Source of the DNA: an uncultured Saprospiraceae bacterium
Lineage (GTDB): Bacteria > Bacteroidota > Bacteroidia > Chitinophagales > Saprospiraceae
Length of the DNA: 64,000 nucleotides
Reading direction: 5' to 3'
NCBI GenBank assembly: GCA_938015435.1
Contig: CALLPN010000018.1
Coordinates: 124,001 to 188,000 of the forward strand
Each line of letters opens with the position of its first letter. The stretch's first letter is position 1. The notes beneath the pieces were generated by a model. The model was not told where the DNA came from. It saw only the letters and a program-made list of their open reading frames with translations, and did not search any database. Of the stretch, positions 46,658 to 55,652 are shown in pieces. The position numbers were made by a program, and so were the translations under genes.

Positions 46658-47461
46658 ATGAAAAGAATTTTTACAACTGTTTTAACCATTGCTTTAAGCA
46701 CTGGATTATTCGCTCAAGTAGGAGGTTACAGCGTTGGTGATACCATCGAAAACTTCACAGTAACGGATATTGACGGAACCGAACATACATTGTATGATAT
46801 TACGGCTTCAGGTCAATATGTATATCTAGATTTCTTCTTTGATACTTGCCCGCCATGTCAGACTACAACTCCGATATTTAATGAATTTCATGATAAATAT
46901 GGATGTAACGAAGGTGATATATTTATGTTGTCAATGAATAATGGAACTGACGATGATGCTGAAGTAGCAGCATTCGAAGATAGTTTTGGAGGTGATTTTT
47001 CACATGCTCCAGCCGTAAGTAACGACGGAGGTGCTGGTGTTGTTGATGAAAGATTCATTATTGGAGCCTATCCTACTTATTGCATGATCGGACCTGACAA
47101 CACATTACTTATTGGTGATATCTGGCCATTATCCGACGTAACTACTTTTGAAGCTACATTCCCTGATGAGTTTGAGCCTGCAGTAGTAGAATGTACACCA
47201 GCAGTAAGCGTAAATGATGAGCCAGCTATCGATTTCGAAATTTTTCCTAATCCTAGTAATGGATCAGCAATCAACATCAGATTAGATAACAATACTAGTA
47301 AAGCGAGTATAGTAATTTATAACGTTGTAGGTGCCGCAGTTTATAATCAAAATATAACAACAAGTGAGTTTGCCATCAATGCAGAATTGACTATAGGAGC
47401 TTATATAGTGAATATCAAAACTGATGCAGGTGTAGGAACTCAAAAATTAGTAGTTCAGTAA
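46658..47461 (+). CDS. T9SS-sorted TlpA/thioredoxin-like protein
   Basis: A 267-residue exported protein. The signal peptide MKRIFTTVLTIALSTGLFAQ is followed by a thioredoxin-fold domain of the TlpA/AhpC-TSA type (GDTIENFTVTDIDGTEHTLY, then VYLDFFFDTCPPCQTTTPIF) with the redox-active CPPC at residues 64-67 and the cis-Pro loop in FIIGAYPTYCMIG. From ~190 a type A sorting domain follows (EIFPNPSNGSAINIRLDN, then IGAYIVNIKTDAG). This predicts a thiol-disulfide or peroxide-related enzyme displayed on or released from the cell surface, an unusual location for TlpA-like proteins, which normally act in the periplasm. Stand-alone gene with its own terminator. Confidence 0.9.
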   Translation: MKRIFTTVLTIALSTGLFAQVGGYSVGDTIENFTVTDIDGTEHTLYDITASGQYVYLDFFFDTCPPCQTTTPIFNEFHDKYGCNEGDIFMLSMNNGTDDDAEVAAFEDSFGGDFSHAPAVSNDGGAGVVDERFIIGAYPTYCMIGPDNTLLIGDIWPLSDVTTFEATFPDEFEPAVVECTPAVSVNDEPAIDFEIFPNPSNGSAINIRLDNNTSKASIVIYNVVGAAVYNQNITTSEFAINAELTIGAYIVNIKTDAGVGTQKLVVQ

Positions 47462-47507
47462 ATAATATCCCTTTGACAATTAATTTTGTTGAACACAGAT
47501 TAAATAG

Positions 47508-47545
47508 AGTTGCATTCAATTAATTTTGGATGCAACTTTTTTTTT
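47508..47545 (+). terminator. Rho-independent terminator after the TlpA-like gene
   Basis: Inverted repeat AGTTGCAT / ATGCAACT with a 14-nt loop, followed by a nine-base T run. Confidence 0.85.
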
Positions 47546-47708
47546 GCATGAATTCGTAAAAGATAATGGGTCAAGTCCTAAAGTTGGGAAGTATATTCAT
47601 TTCTAAAAAACAACGGAGTCAACTAGCCATACAATATTGTAGGGTTGAAGCAGATTCTTAGGATGATTATCACTTCACTCTTTACCATAGCTTGCAACTG
47701 CAACAGTA

Positions 47709-49748
47709 TTACTCCACCACTATCTCATCTATAAACAACCAACAATCTGCTCCTGGACTTGGATGCCAAGCCGGATTTTTCTTTTGCGCTGTGAGATCCA
47801 ATTTGATATATCTGGCCACAGATCCACGAACACTTAGTATTGTATTGACTACCAAGTTATCTTCTGGTTTAGTAATCTGAGGAATATCGTTACTCATTAC
47901 TTCCGTATACGCTACCCCATCGTTAGAGATCGATAACTTAGCTCCAATCGGAGTAAATATATAAGACCTATAATCACGAAGCGTACCAAAAGAAATTGCA
48001 TTAACTGTATCTATTTTTCCAAGGTCAAGAGTAATAGAAACATCTTGCGCACTAAAACCCAACCATTTTCCATCACTAAATTGATTAGATGCTTTTTGTA
48101 GGTCTATAATAGTACCCAATCCCTCTGCGCTATACTTTTCATTTGGCGTAGGATCGATGATACATGACGCCACTTTGTACGTTGACTTCAAATAAGATTG
48201 ATCAGCTGAAACACTCGTTTCCCATCCGTCCATACTAGCTGTAGCTTTTACTGAAGCGGTACGATCCAGTACAATCGGAGAATCGTAAACCATAGAAGTT
48301 TCATTAGGTTCAGTACCATCGATAGTATATCTTATGACCGCATTACTTGCTTGATGATCTAAACCAATATGGATCGTATCCACAAATATATCACTCACTC
48401 CACTAATCATTGGTGGTGACAATTGCACTGAACCAAATACAGCTAAATCTTGTCCAAGGTTGACCGTTATCTCTTGGGGTAATTCTGCATCTGTAATATC
48501 ATCTTCTTCAATATCTGTTTGCCATAGATAAATACTTTTCAATGATGTAAAATCGTGTAGATCTTTAAGCAGCTGCTTATCCACATTCGTACCATAAAGA
48601 TTCAAGCTTTCTAAATGTTCTAAACTTTTAAGCTTTAAAATTCCATTAGTGGTTACTTCATTTAAACTTATATCTAAAGACTTAAGATTATGGAGTTCAT
48701 CTAATCGATCAAGTAATCTATCAGTCAATCCCACCTTACTCATTTTGATCCAGCGTATATTTTCATTCAGCGATAGTATATTGCTAATATCATTCTTCGT
48801 GATCGATTCTCCTCTAGTATAATTAATCGAGAGCCATGGTTTATCATCACTTATTCGCTGGACAGGTATTCCCTTCGCTTGCAATGCTTTGATATCATCT
48901 TTAACCAATGGCGGCACACCCTCTGTGGAGTAATCTAATTTCGCTCTGATATACTTCATGATATGCGCAGGCGGAGAGAGATCAGATACCTTATGAGTAT
49001 AATGAGTCATCTTCGATATCCACCAATCCATCAAGACTAGTTCTTCTTGTTCTAACTGCAGTTTTCCTGATGGCGGCATATGCTCTTTCTCAGTCATAGG
49101 AAGATGTGCACGTAATGACATCAAACTTTTATCCAGATTTCCAGCTACCAAAAACTTTCCGGTCTTACCACCCTTCTTCCATCCATCGATAGTATTCAAA
49201 AGCAAATCACCTTTCTTCTTTTTAGGATTATGACAGCTTACACATTTACGATCTACGATTGGCATAATCAGATGCTCAAAAACATCTGCATCGTTGACAT
49301 CAGATATCTCCACAGCCGCTTTCTTTGAAGTATTATCTATAGAAAGAAAACCTTCTCCATGCGTCAAGGATCCACCATAATGACCTGTCGCTGTAAGCAG
49401 TCCCATGAATAACGTAAAGGCTACGAAAAATCTATTCGTCCCTGTTCTTTTTTTGTAGAATAAAAATAAAACTATCGCACCGAAAGCCGTACCGATTCCG
49501 AGCCACTTATGCCAATCCAGCATCTCACCAGCATACTCGCCATTAGTCGATAATAGATATCCTGAGATACAACTCATCACCGTAGATATAGCGCCCACAC
49601 CTAATGCGAATCCAATATCTACCGGTTTGTTTTTTTTCTTGATCAGTAAGTCATAGCCCAAATGCAAATAGGCATAGATCAACACTCCAATCGGCAAATG
49701 CAAAAGGAGTGGATGAAATTTTCCTATAAGATTTAAAATACTATCCAT
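47709..49748 (-). CDS. Membrane-anchored cytochrome c-like protein with DUF2231, LRR, chitobiase-like and discoidin-like domains
   Basis: I choose ATG 49748 (MDSILNLIGKFHPLLLHLPI), giving 679 residues; the longer frame would overlap the upstream gene by 61 bases. Residues ~1-140 are a DUF2231-like membrane domain with four helices. A planctomycete-type cytochrome c domain follows, with heme motif CVSCHNP near residue 168 and distal Met in HMPPSGKL. Residues ~290-420 are leucine-rich repeats (LKSLDISLNEVTTNGILKLK, LESLNLYGTNVDKQLLKDL). Then comes a chitobiase C-terminal-like beta domain (VIRYTIDGTEPNETSMVYDS) and a discoidin-like end (KWLGFSAQDVSITLDLGK, WLFIDEIVV). Last gene of the five-gene operon. 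It probably belongs to an envelope complex; the reaction is unknown. Confidence 0.82.
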   Translation of the reverse strand: MDSILNLIGKFHPLLLHLPIGVLIYAYLHLGYDLLIKKKNKPVDIGFALGVGAISTVMSCISGYLLSTNGEYAGEMLDWHKWLGIGTAFGAIVLFLFYKKRTGTNRFFVAFTLFMGLLTATGHYGGSLTHGEGFLSIDNTSKKAAVEISDVNDADVFEHLIMPIVDRKCVSCHNPKKKKGDLLLNTIDGWKKGGKTGKFLVAGNLDKSLMSLRAHLPMTEKEHMPPSGKLQLEQEELVLMDWWISKMTHYTHKVSDLSPPAHIMKYIRAKLDYSTEGVPPLVKDDIKALQAKGIPVQRISDDKPWLSINYTRGESITKNDISNILSLNENIRWIKMSKVGLTDRLLDRLDELHNLKSLDISLNEVTTNGILKLKSLEHLESLNLYGTNVDKQLLKDLHDFTSLKSIYLWQTDIEEDDITDAELPQEITVNLGQDLAVFGSVQLSPPMISGVSDIFVDTIHIGLDHQASNAVIRYTIDGTEPNETSMVYDSPIVLDRTASVKATASMDGWETSVSADQSYLKSTYKVASCIIDPTPNEKYSAEGLGTIIDLQKASNQFSDGKWLGFSAQDVSITLDLGKIDTVNAISFGTLRDYRSYIFTPIGAKLSISNDGVAYTEVMSNDIPQITKPEDNLVVNTILSVRGSVARYIKLDLTAQKKNPAWHPSPGADCWLFIDEIVVE

Positions 49749-49762
49749 TGCGACGAAGATAA

Positions 49763-50527
49763 TTAATAGATTAGTATTTCGTCCACAAAAATCCATGGCT
49801 TGTGGCCCGCTCCAGCATGCCAATCCGGCAAGCTTGAATGCGATATCACTCTCACTTCCAAATTACTCATTTCAACATGATCAATAGGAATCGTTACGAT
49901 TACAAATCCATCATACAGTTGATCTAAAGCATCCTCTACTTCACTAGTAGCTAATAGTTTTCCTTGTTGATATACTTCTACTTTTTGAGGAGCAAAGATC
50001 CAAGACTTTTCATCTCGCAGTACTGACACCTTCACCATATAAACTTTCCGCTCTTCTATATTAAGTGTATACGCAATAGTATCTCCACTATACCCGAGCC
50101 ATCCTTTATTAAAATCTTTTTCTCCCTTTTTCCTGTCTATCAAAATATCCAATTCTCCAGTATACTTTTCACTGGGTAGACGATCAGATTCTATAGATAA
50201 TACCGATTGCGGTGGCAACTTTACCGCTTCAATCGAAGCAGACTCACTGGCCACATTATCATCACTCATGGCAGTAGCTTCTATACGAAACGAGTGTCTA
50301 AATTCCTTAGGACCTTCGTACTCAGCAGTAGCAACATCATTGTATACATATAATATTCTAGCTCCTTCTACTGGATCAGATATCGTCATAACAGCTGTTT
50401 TCTCAAAGAAGAAATTACTCACTGATATCACTGGCTTAGATAGTTGTACTTCCTCGCTTTGGAGATAGACTTTCTTGCTACATCCGATGATACTTAGCAT
50501 CATTACGAAGTATATTATTACTCTCAT
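49763..50527 (-). CDS. Lipoprotein with chitobiase-like and discoidin-like domains
   Basis: A 254-residue predicted lipoprotein. ATG 50527 is chosen because it overlaps the upstream stop by 4 bases and gives a lipoprotein signal, MRVIIYFVMMLSIIGC (Cys16). The sequence is a shortened relative of the C-terminal half of the next gene's product: chitobiase-like beta sandwich (SVSNFFFEKTAVMTISD), EKYTGELDILIDRKKGEKDF, KGWLGYSGDTIAYTLNI, SVLRDEKSWIFAPQKVEVYQ and the terminal PWIFVDEILIY. A possible carbohydrate- or ligand-binding partner in the envelope. The shared module suggests one arose from the other by duplication within the operon. Confidence 0.75.
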   Translation of the reverse strand: MRVIIYFVMMLSIIGCSKKVYLQSEEVQLSKPVISVSNFFFEKTAVMTISDPVEGARILYVYNDVATAEYEGPKEFRHSFRIEATAMSDDNVASESASIEAVKLPPQSVLSIESDRLPSEKYTGELDILIDRKKGEKDFNKGWLGYSGDTIAYTLNIEERKVYMVKVSVLRDEKSWIFAPQKVEVYQQGKLLATSEVEDALDQLYDGFVIVTIPIDHVEMSNLEVRVISHSSLPDWHAGAGHKPWIFVDEILIY

Positions 50528-51573
50528 ACTCTTGTCAATTTGATAGGGTAAGTCTGTCCAGCATTCCACTGACATACATAGAGATTATCATCTTCATCGA
50601 TACATACATCGTGAGGATGCTTAAATACTTGTACCGTCTGATGCATACGCGAAAGAGTACCTTCGGTGTACTTTGGCTTTACGCCTCCTGGAGCTGATAC
50701 CAATTTATTATCAGTATCCAATATAGATACAAACCCTGTATCGGATCCACCATCACCAGACCAAATCGTAGCTAAGTATACGTTATCATTTTTTACAACT
50801 GGTCTACAAACAAACGCTCCATCCAAATCAATCGTCGATTCGTATTTCCCTTCCGAAGTAAAGTATTTCAATTGATTTTTTTGTCGAGCGGTCACTAATA
50901 TTCTTTCACTTCCGCCGCGATTATCTACAGCTATTCCATGAGCATTAAAAAATTTATCTTCATCCTCTCCTTGTCCTCCAAAATAGTTTTTAAGTAAACC
51001 ATCTTGCCCATAAACCAAGATCAATTGACTGCCGTAACCATCCGCGATATAGATATCTCCAGTTTCGGTGATCGCTGTTTCTGTAGGTTTAAAATTAGCG
51101 ACATCCACAAACGCTTCAAGGTCTTTGGGTGCAGATATAGTCAGGACCACCCTACCATCCATAGTCGTCTTGATTACTTCATGGCGTTCTGTATCAGTGA
51201 GATAAAGAAACTCTTCTCCTCCCTCATTCTTCAGTGTGAGTCCATGCCCTCCAGGATATTCATTTCCCCAAGTAGCAATCAGTTTTCCATCCTTATTATA
51301 TTTGATAATATTATTTCTGATATCATTAGTCAGCATTATGATATACCCATCTTTGGTATACACCATCTCATGGCAATCTTTCACTGGAAATCGAGATTGA
51401 TCTAACAGTCCCCAATTCATATCTACCTTGTATCGAAAGTCACCATGACCCAATATTAGATCTTTAAAATTTACTCCTGAGTACATCGACATTGGCAAAG
51501 AAAGTCCTGCCGCAGCAACCGCACTACTCTTGATAAATGATCGTCTCGAATTAGATATATAATCTCTAGCCAT
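50524..51573 (-). CDS. Exported NHL-repeat beta-propeller protein
   Basis: A 349-residue protein with a Tat-type signal (NSRRSFIKSSAVAAAGLSL, RR at residues 9-10). The body is a six-bladed NHL-type propeller: MVYTKDGYIIMLTNDIRNNI, GGEEFLYLTDTERHEVIKTT, TETGDIYIADGYGSQLILVY, FNAHGIAVDNRGGSERILVT and HPHDVCIDEDDNLYVCQWNA. NHL propellers mediate binding or, in peptidyl-alpha-hydroxyglycine lyase, catalysis; no catalytic set was recognised. Its start overlaps the DUF1501 stop by one base (TAATG), and its end overlaps the lipoprotein start by four, so translation of the operon is coupled. Confidence 0.85.
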   Translation of the reverse strand: MARDYISNSRRSFIKSSAVAAAGLSLPMSMYSGVNFKDLILGHGDFRYKVDMNWGLLDQSRFPVKDCHEMVYTKDGYIIMLTNDIRNNIIKYNKDGKLIATWGNEYPGGHGLTLKNEGGEEFLYLTDTERHEVIKTTMDGRVVLTISAPKDLEAFVDVANFKPTETAITETGDIYIADGYGSQLILVYGQDGLLKNYFGGQGEDEDKFFNAHGIAVDNRGGSERILVTARQKNQLKYFTSEGKYESTIDLDGAFVCRPVVKNDNVYLATIWSGDGGSDTGFVSILDTDNKLVSAPGGVKPKYTEGTLSRMHQTVQVFKHPHDVCIDEDDNLYVCQWNAGQTYPIKLTRV

Positions 51574-53045
51574 TAGGATAATATATCTTTGATGACATGA
51601 CCATGGACATCTGTCAAACGGAATCTTCTACCTTGATGTTTGAATGTAAATTTTTCATGATTGATGCCTAATTGATTCAGCATCGTAGCTTGAAAGTCAT
51701 GCACATGAACTGGATCTTTTACAATATTATATCCAAAATCATCCGTCTCGCCATAAGTCATTCCTGGCTTGACTCCTCCTCCTGCCATCCATATCGAAAA
51801 GCATCTTGGGTGATGATCTCTTCCAAAATTATTATCTGTAAGTTCTCCTTGTGAGTAATTAGTTCTACCAAACTCGCCACCCCAAATCACTAAGGTATCC
51901 TCTAACATTCCTCTCTGCTTGAGGTCCATCACTAAGGCCGCAGATGCTTGATCTACATCTTTAGCTTGCTTTGATACTGCTACAGGAAGATTGTCATGAT
52001 GATCCCAACCCATATGATATAACTGGATAAACCTTACTCCTCTTTCTGCTAATCTTCGCGCGAGCAAAGCATTAGCAGCATAGGTTCCTGGTTGCATTGA
52101 TTCTGCGCCATACATCTTATAAATATAATCTGGTTCGTCACTCACATCCATGATCTCTGGAACTGAAGTTTGCATTTTATACGCCATCTCATACTGAGCG
52201 ATCCTACTCGTAATCTCAGGATCTCCAAACTCATCCGCTTGGATATGGTTGAGTTGCGCTACTTGATCTATCATCTTTCGACGATCACTTCTATCCATAC
52301 CTTTAGGATCTTGCAGATAGAGTACTGGATCTTTAGCTGCGCGAAATTGTACCCCTTGATGCAGTGAATGTAAAAATCCATTTCCCCAAAGTCTATTATA
52401 CAGTGGTTGGCTCAATTTTCGTCCTGTGCCACGAGATAGTAATACTGTGAATGTTGGAAGATTATCATTCATACTTCCCAAGCCATAGCTCAGCCATGAT
52501 CCGATACTTGGTCTTCCAGGTTGCTGTGATCCTGTTTGAAAAAACGTCACCGCAGGATCATGATTAATCGCTTCTGTATGCATCGATTTGATCACACAGA
52601 TATCATCTGCGATCTGTGATGTATATGGCAACAAATCACTCATCCAAGTTCCGGCTTCACCATGCTGACTAAATTGATACGGCGAACCCACCAAAGGAAA
52701 ATTCGCTTGTCCAGACGACATACCTGTAAGCCGTTGTCCCATTCTGATTTCTTCTGGTAGATCTTGGCCACGCATCTTATTAAGAAGCGGCTTATGGTCA
52801 AACAATTCTAATTGCGACGGTCCTCCACTTTGAAATAAATAGATCACTCTTTTGGCCTTCGGAGCAAAATCCATATTCCCTAATGCACCTCCGATTTTGC
52901 GCATCATATCTCCAGCTTCTTGATTTTCTCCCCCACTACACCCTACGATAGAAATGAGCGCCGCAGAACCTATTCCTATCGCCGACTTGGCTAAGAAAGC
53001 TCGGCGGTTCATCGAGTGCTTACGTTCGTTTATTTCCTTATTCAT
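51573..53045 (-). CDS. DUF1501-family protein, planctomycete type, with Tat and lipobox signal
   Basis: A 490-residue DUF1501 protein of the branch that accompanies DUF1549/DUF1553 cytochromes. Tat motif MNRRAFLAKSAIGIGSAALI with RR at 14-15, and Cys36 in ISIVGC as a lipobox. Signatures: IYLFQSGGPSQLELFDHKP, FPLVGSPYQFSQHGEAG, LYHMGWDHHDNLPVAV and VIWGGEFGRTNYSQGE then GRDHHPRCFSIWMAGGG, with candidate metal ligands Asp, His, Glu. No C-terminal beta extension, unlike the two copies at 15569 and 22052. The fold is related to alkaline phosphatases/sulfatases; the reaction is unknown. One-base overlaps with both neighbours. Confidence 0.9.
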   Translation of the reverse strand: MNKEINERKHSMNRRAFLAKSAIGIGSAALISIVGCSGGENQEAGDMMRKIGGALGNMDFAPKAKRVIYLFQSGGPSQLELFDHKPLLNKMRGQDLPEEIRMGQRLTGMSSGQANFPLVGSPYQFSQHGEAGTWMSDLLPYTSQIADDICVIKSMHTEAINHDPAVTFFQTGSQQPGRPSIGSWLSYGLGSMNDNLPTFTVLLSRGTGRKLSQPLYNRLWGNGFLHSLHQGVQFRAAKDPVLYLQDPKGMDRSDRRKMIDQVAQLNHIQADEFGDPEITSRIAQYEMAYKMQTSVPEIMDVSDEPDYIYKMYGAESMQPGTYAANALLARRLAERGVRFIQLYHMGWDHHDNLPVAVSKQAKDVDQASAALVMDLKQRGMLEDTLVIWGGEFGRTNYSQGELTDNNFGRDHHPRCFSIWMAGGGVKPGMTYGETDDFGYNIVKDPVHVHDFQATMLNQLGINHEKFTFKHQGRRFRLTDVHGHVIKDILS

Positions 53046-55396
53046 TACGATCTAGTTAGCGATTCATCAAGATTATAAATTACGTTGGCTACCATAGCAT
53101 AGGCCGCTAATTCTTTCTTTGGCAAACTTTCAGCTACATCTACATTACCAATATTTAAATATTGATTTATAGCCTCTTCGTTTTCTCCAAAATGCTTTTG
53201 TTGTTCTGAGAGATAATCCATCAATTGATTCAATTCTACTTCGGCTGGATTTCTAGATGTAGCTCTTCGAAACATCATCGCCACTCTATCTTTTGCAAGC
53301 TCTATATCATTGATCGTTTGATAAGCAAGATATTGGGAAGCTCTGATGATTTCAGGATTATTCATCATCACTAATGCCTGTAGCGGTGTGCTTGTAGTCT
53401 CACGACTCACCATACAAAAATCTCTACTCACCGCATCAAATGTCATCATACTCGGTGGCGGTACCGTACGCTTCCAAAAAGTATAAAGGCTTCTGCGAAA
53501 TTGCTTATCCCCTTCATCCACTATGTACTCTGCAGTACTACCTCCACCACCGCCTGTTTTTTCTTTCCACAGTCCTTGGGGCTGATAAGGTTTTACACTT
53601 GGACCTCCGATCGTACTCACTAATAATCCGCTAGATGCTAATGCATTATCTCTGATATTTTCTGCTGTAAGTCTTATCCTTGGCGCTCTTGCATAAAGCA
53701 GATTTTCCGAATCTATCTCTAACATCTCTTCAGTAATCTTAGATGATTGCTGATAGGTGCGACTCGACACAATATACTTGAGCATCTTTTTGATGTCCCA
53801 ATCATTCTCCATAAACTTGGCGGCTAAGTGATCCAGTAATTCCGGATGTGTCGGCAAACTTCCTTGCGCGCCAAAATCATCAGACGTAGTTACTATCCCT
53901 TTCCCATAACACATCTGCCATAGTCTATTCACGGCTACCCTTGCGGTCAATGGATTCTCTTTATCAAACAACCATTGTGTCAATCCTAATCGATTTTTTT
54001 GATAATCTTTCATAGGTAACACTGACTCCGGCACCATTGATGTCACTTGAGTCGTTGGCTTATCGTATACTCCTCTATCGAGTATAAATGTCTTTCTAGG
54101 TGAAGGCAATTCTTCCATCACCATAAGTAGTATTTTATCTAGCGTATCCGTATTATTGATGAATGTAAGAATAGATTCTACTTCATCATTTGTGATCTCG
54201 ATATAAGGTTCGGGTACTGCACCATATTCTTCTATAAGTCCTTTTTCAGGTACATTATTAAAAAAAGCAAATAGACTGTAATAGTCTTTCTGCGAAATAG
54301 GATCATATTTATGATCATGGCATTTAGCGCATTCTACAGATAGCCCTAAGAATGCCTTTCCAAATGTCAGAGTACGATCCGAAACATACTCCGTTCTATA
54401 TTCTTCAGGGATCACTCCACCCTCTTGTGTGATACTATGATTTCTATTGAATGCGGTCGCGATGATTTGCTCCCTTGTCGCATTGGGCATCATATCGCCG
54501 GCAAGCTGATTAGAGACAAACTTATCATATGACAAATTTCGATTGTAAGCACTGATTACCCAATCTCTCCATGGCCACATGACCCGTTCTAGATCATCCT
54601 GATATCCATGTGTATCAGCGTATCGAGATAGATCCATCCAGTATGACGCCATATGTTCACCGTAAGCTGGCTTTGCGAGATATCTATCTACTAGATTTTC
54701 GTAGGCATCATCCGAGCGATCATTAAGATAGTTTTCTATCTCCTCTACACTCGGTGGCAACCCCGTCAGATTGAAAGCCAATCGGCGAATCAAGTATTCT
54801 TTCTTAGCTAAAGAAGATGGCTCCAGCGAAATATCATTTAGTTTGGCGACTATATAATTGTCGATATTATTATAACCCTGTGAAGCATCAGCTAAAATAG
54901 GTATTGAGGTCTGCTTTACTGGCAAAAACGACCAATGAGGTTTATAGTTTGCACCTTGCTCTATCCATTTAATTAGTAGCTCTTTTTCATAACTGTCTAA
55001 AACTAAATTAGATTCTGGTGGAGGCATCATCACTCCTGGATCTTCGCTGTTGATCCTGGAGACGAGTGTACTCAACTGAGGTTTATGAGCTACAATAGCA
55101 TAATGATCTTTATCGTCACCCAATGCAAGAGTAGCCGCATCAAAATTAGCAAATGAAAGTCCAGCTTCTATCTTGTTTTTATCAGGACCATGACAAGCAA
55201 AGCATCGATCTGATAATATCGGTTTGATGTGAAAATTGAAATCTACGACTTCAGGAATAAGACGTGCATCGAGGCTATAATTTCCTTCACGCTCAGAAGT
55301 GGTTTCACTCCTGCTATTACATGAAAAAATGAATATAGAAAGCGCAATGATTCCAATAACTAAAAACTGAATTTCGCTGGCTACTTTCTTTTTCAT
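53045..55396 (-). CDS. PSCyt1/DUF1549/DUF1553 multidomain cytochrome c lipoprotein
   Basis: A 783-residue protein with the planctomycete cytochrome architecture: a lipoprotein signal (lipobox FIFSC), a cytochrome c domain with heme motif CFACHGPDKNKIEAG at about residues 64-78 and MMPPPES as axial-ligand loop, a DUF1549 domain (~170-390: RRLAFNLTGLPPSVEEIENY, WMDLSRYADTHGYQDD, CAKCHDHKYDPISQKDYYSL near 357) and a DUF1553 domain (~480-750: VNRLWQMCYGKGIVTTSDDF, YIVSSRTYQQSSK, ETTSTPLQALVMMNNPEI). Two CxxCH motifs suggest two hemes. First gene of the operon; a redox role in the envelope is expected, the substrate is unknown. Confidence 0.9.
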   Translation of the reverse strand: MKKKVASEIQFLVIGIIALSIFIFSCNSRSETTSEREGNYSLDARLIPEVVDFNFHIKPILSDRCFACHGPDKNKIEAGLSFANFDAATLALGDDKDHYAIVAHKPQLSTLVSRINSEDPGVMMPPPESNLVLDSYEKELLIKWIEQGANYKPHWSFLPVKQTSIPILADASQGYNNIDNYIVAKLNDISLEPSSLAKKEYLIRRLAFNLTGLPPSVEEIENYLNDRSDDAYENLVDRYLAKPAYGEHMASYWMDLSRYADTHGYQDDLERVMWPWRDWVISAYNRNLSYDKFVSNQLAGDMMPNATREQIIATAFNRNHSITQEGGVIPEEYRTEYVSDRTLTFGKAFLGLSVECAKCHDHKYDPISQKDYYSLFAFFNNVPEKGLIEEYGAVPEPYIEITNDEVESILTFINNTDTLDKILLMVMEELPSPRKTFILDRGVYDKPTTQVTSMVPESVLPMKDYQKNRLGLTQWLFDKENPLTARVAVNRLWQMCYGKGIVTTSDDFGAQGSLPTHPELLDHLAAKFMENDWDIKKMLKYIVSSRTYQQSSKITEEMLEIDSENLLYARAPRIRLTAENIRDNALASSGLLVSTIGGPSVKPYQPQGLWKEKTGGGGGSTAEYIVDEGDKQFRRSLYTFWKRTVPPPSMMTFDAVSRDFCMVSRETTSTPLQALVMMNNPEIIRASQYLAYQTINDIELAKDRVAMMFRRATSRNPAEVELNQLMDYLSEQQKHFGENEEAINQYLNIGNVDVAESLPKKELAAYAMVANVIYNLDESLTRS

Positions 55397-55652
55397 ACTT
55401 AGCTGATGTTCTGCCTCAAAATAAGGTGAATAAGTGAAAGACTAAGACTAGAACATAAGTAATCTGAGTCGCAAACGACTTTAAGCATCGATTCTTACCC
55501 ATTTGCATCATCTATTGATACGAAACCACAACATAGACGGATTTTGATTGACTGAAAAATATTACTTCGATAGCCGTGAAGCATTAGGGGGAAAGCCCGC
55601 TTGATGAAACATAACTGTGAGATATGTCAAAAACCTAATAATCAACTGCTTC

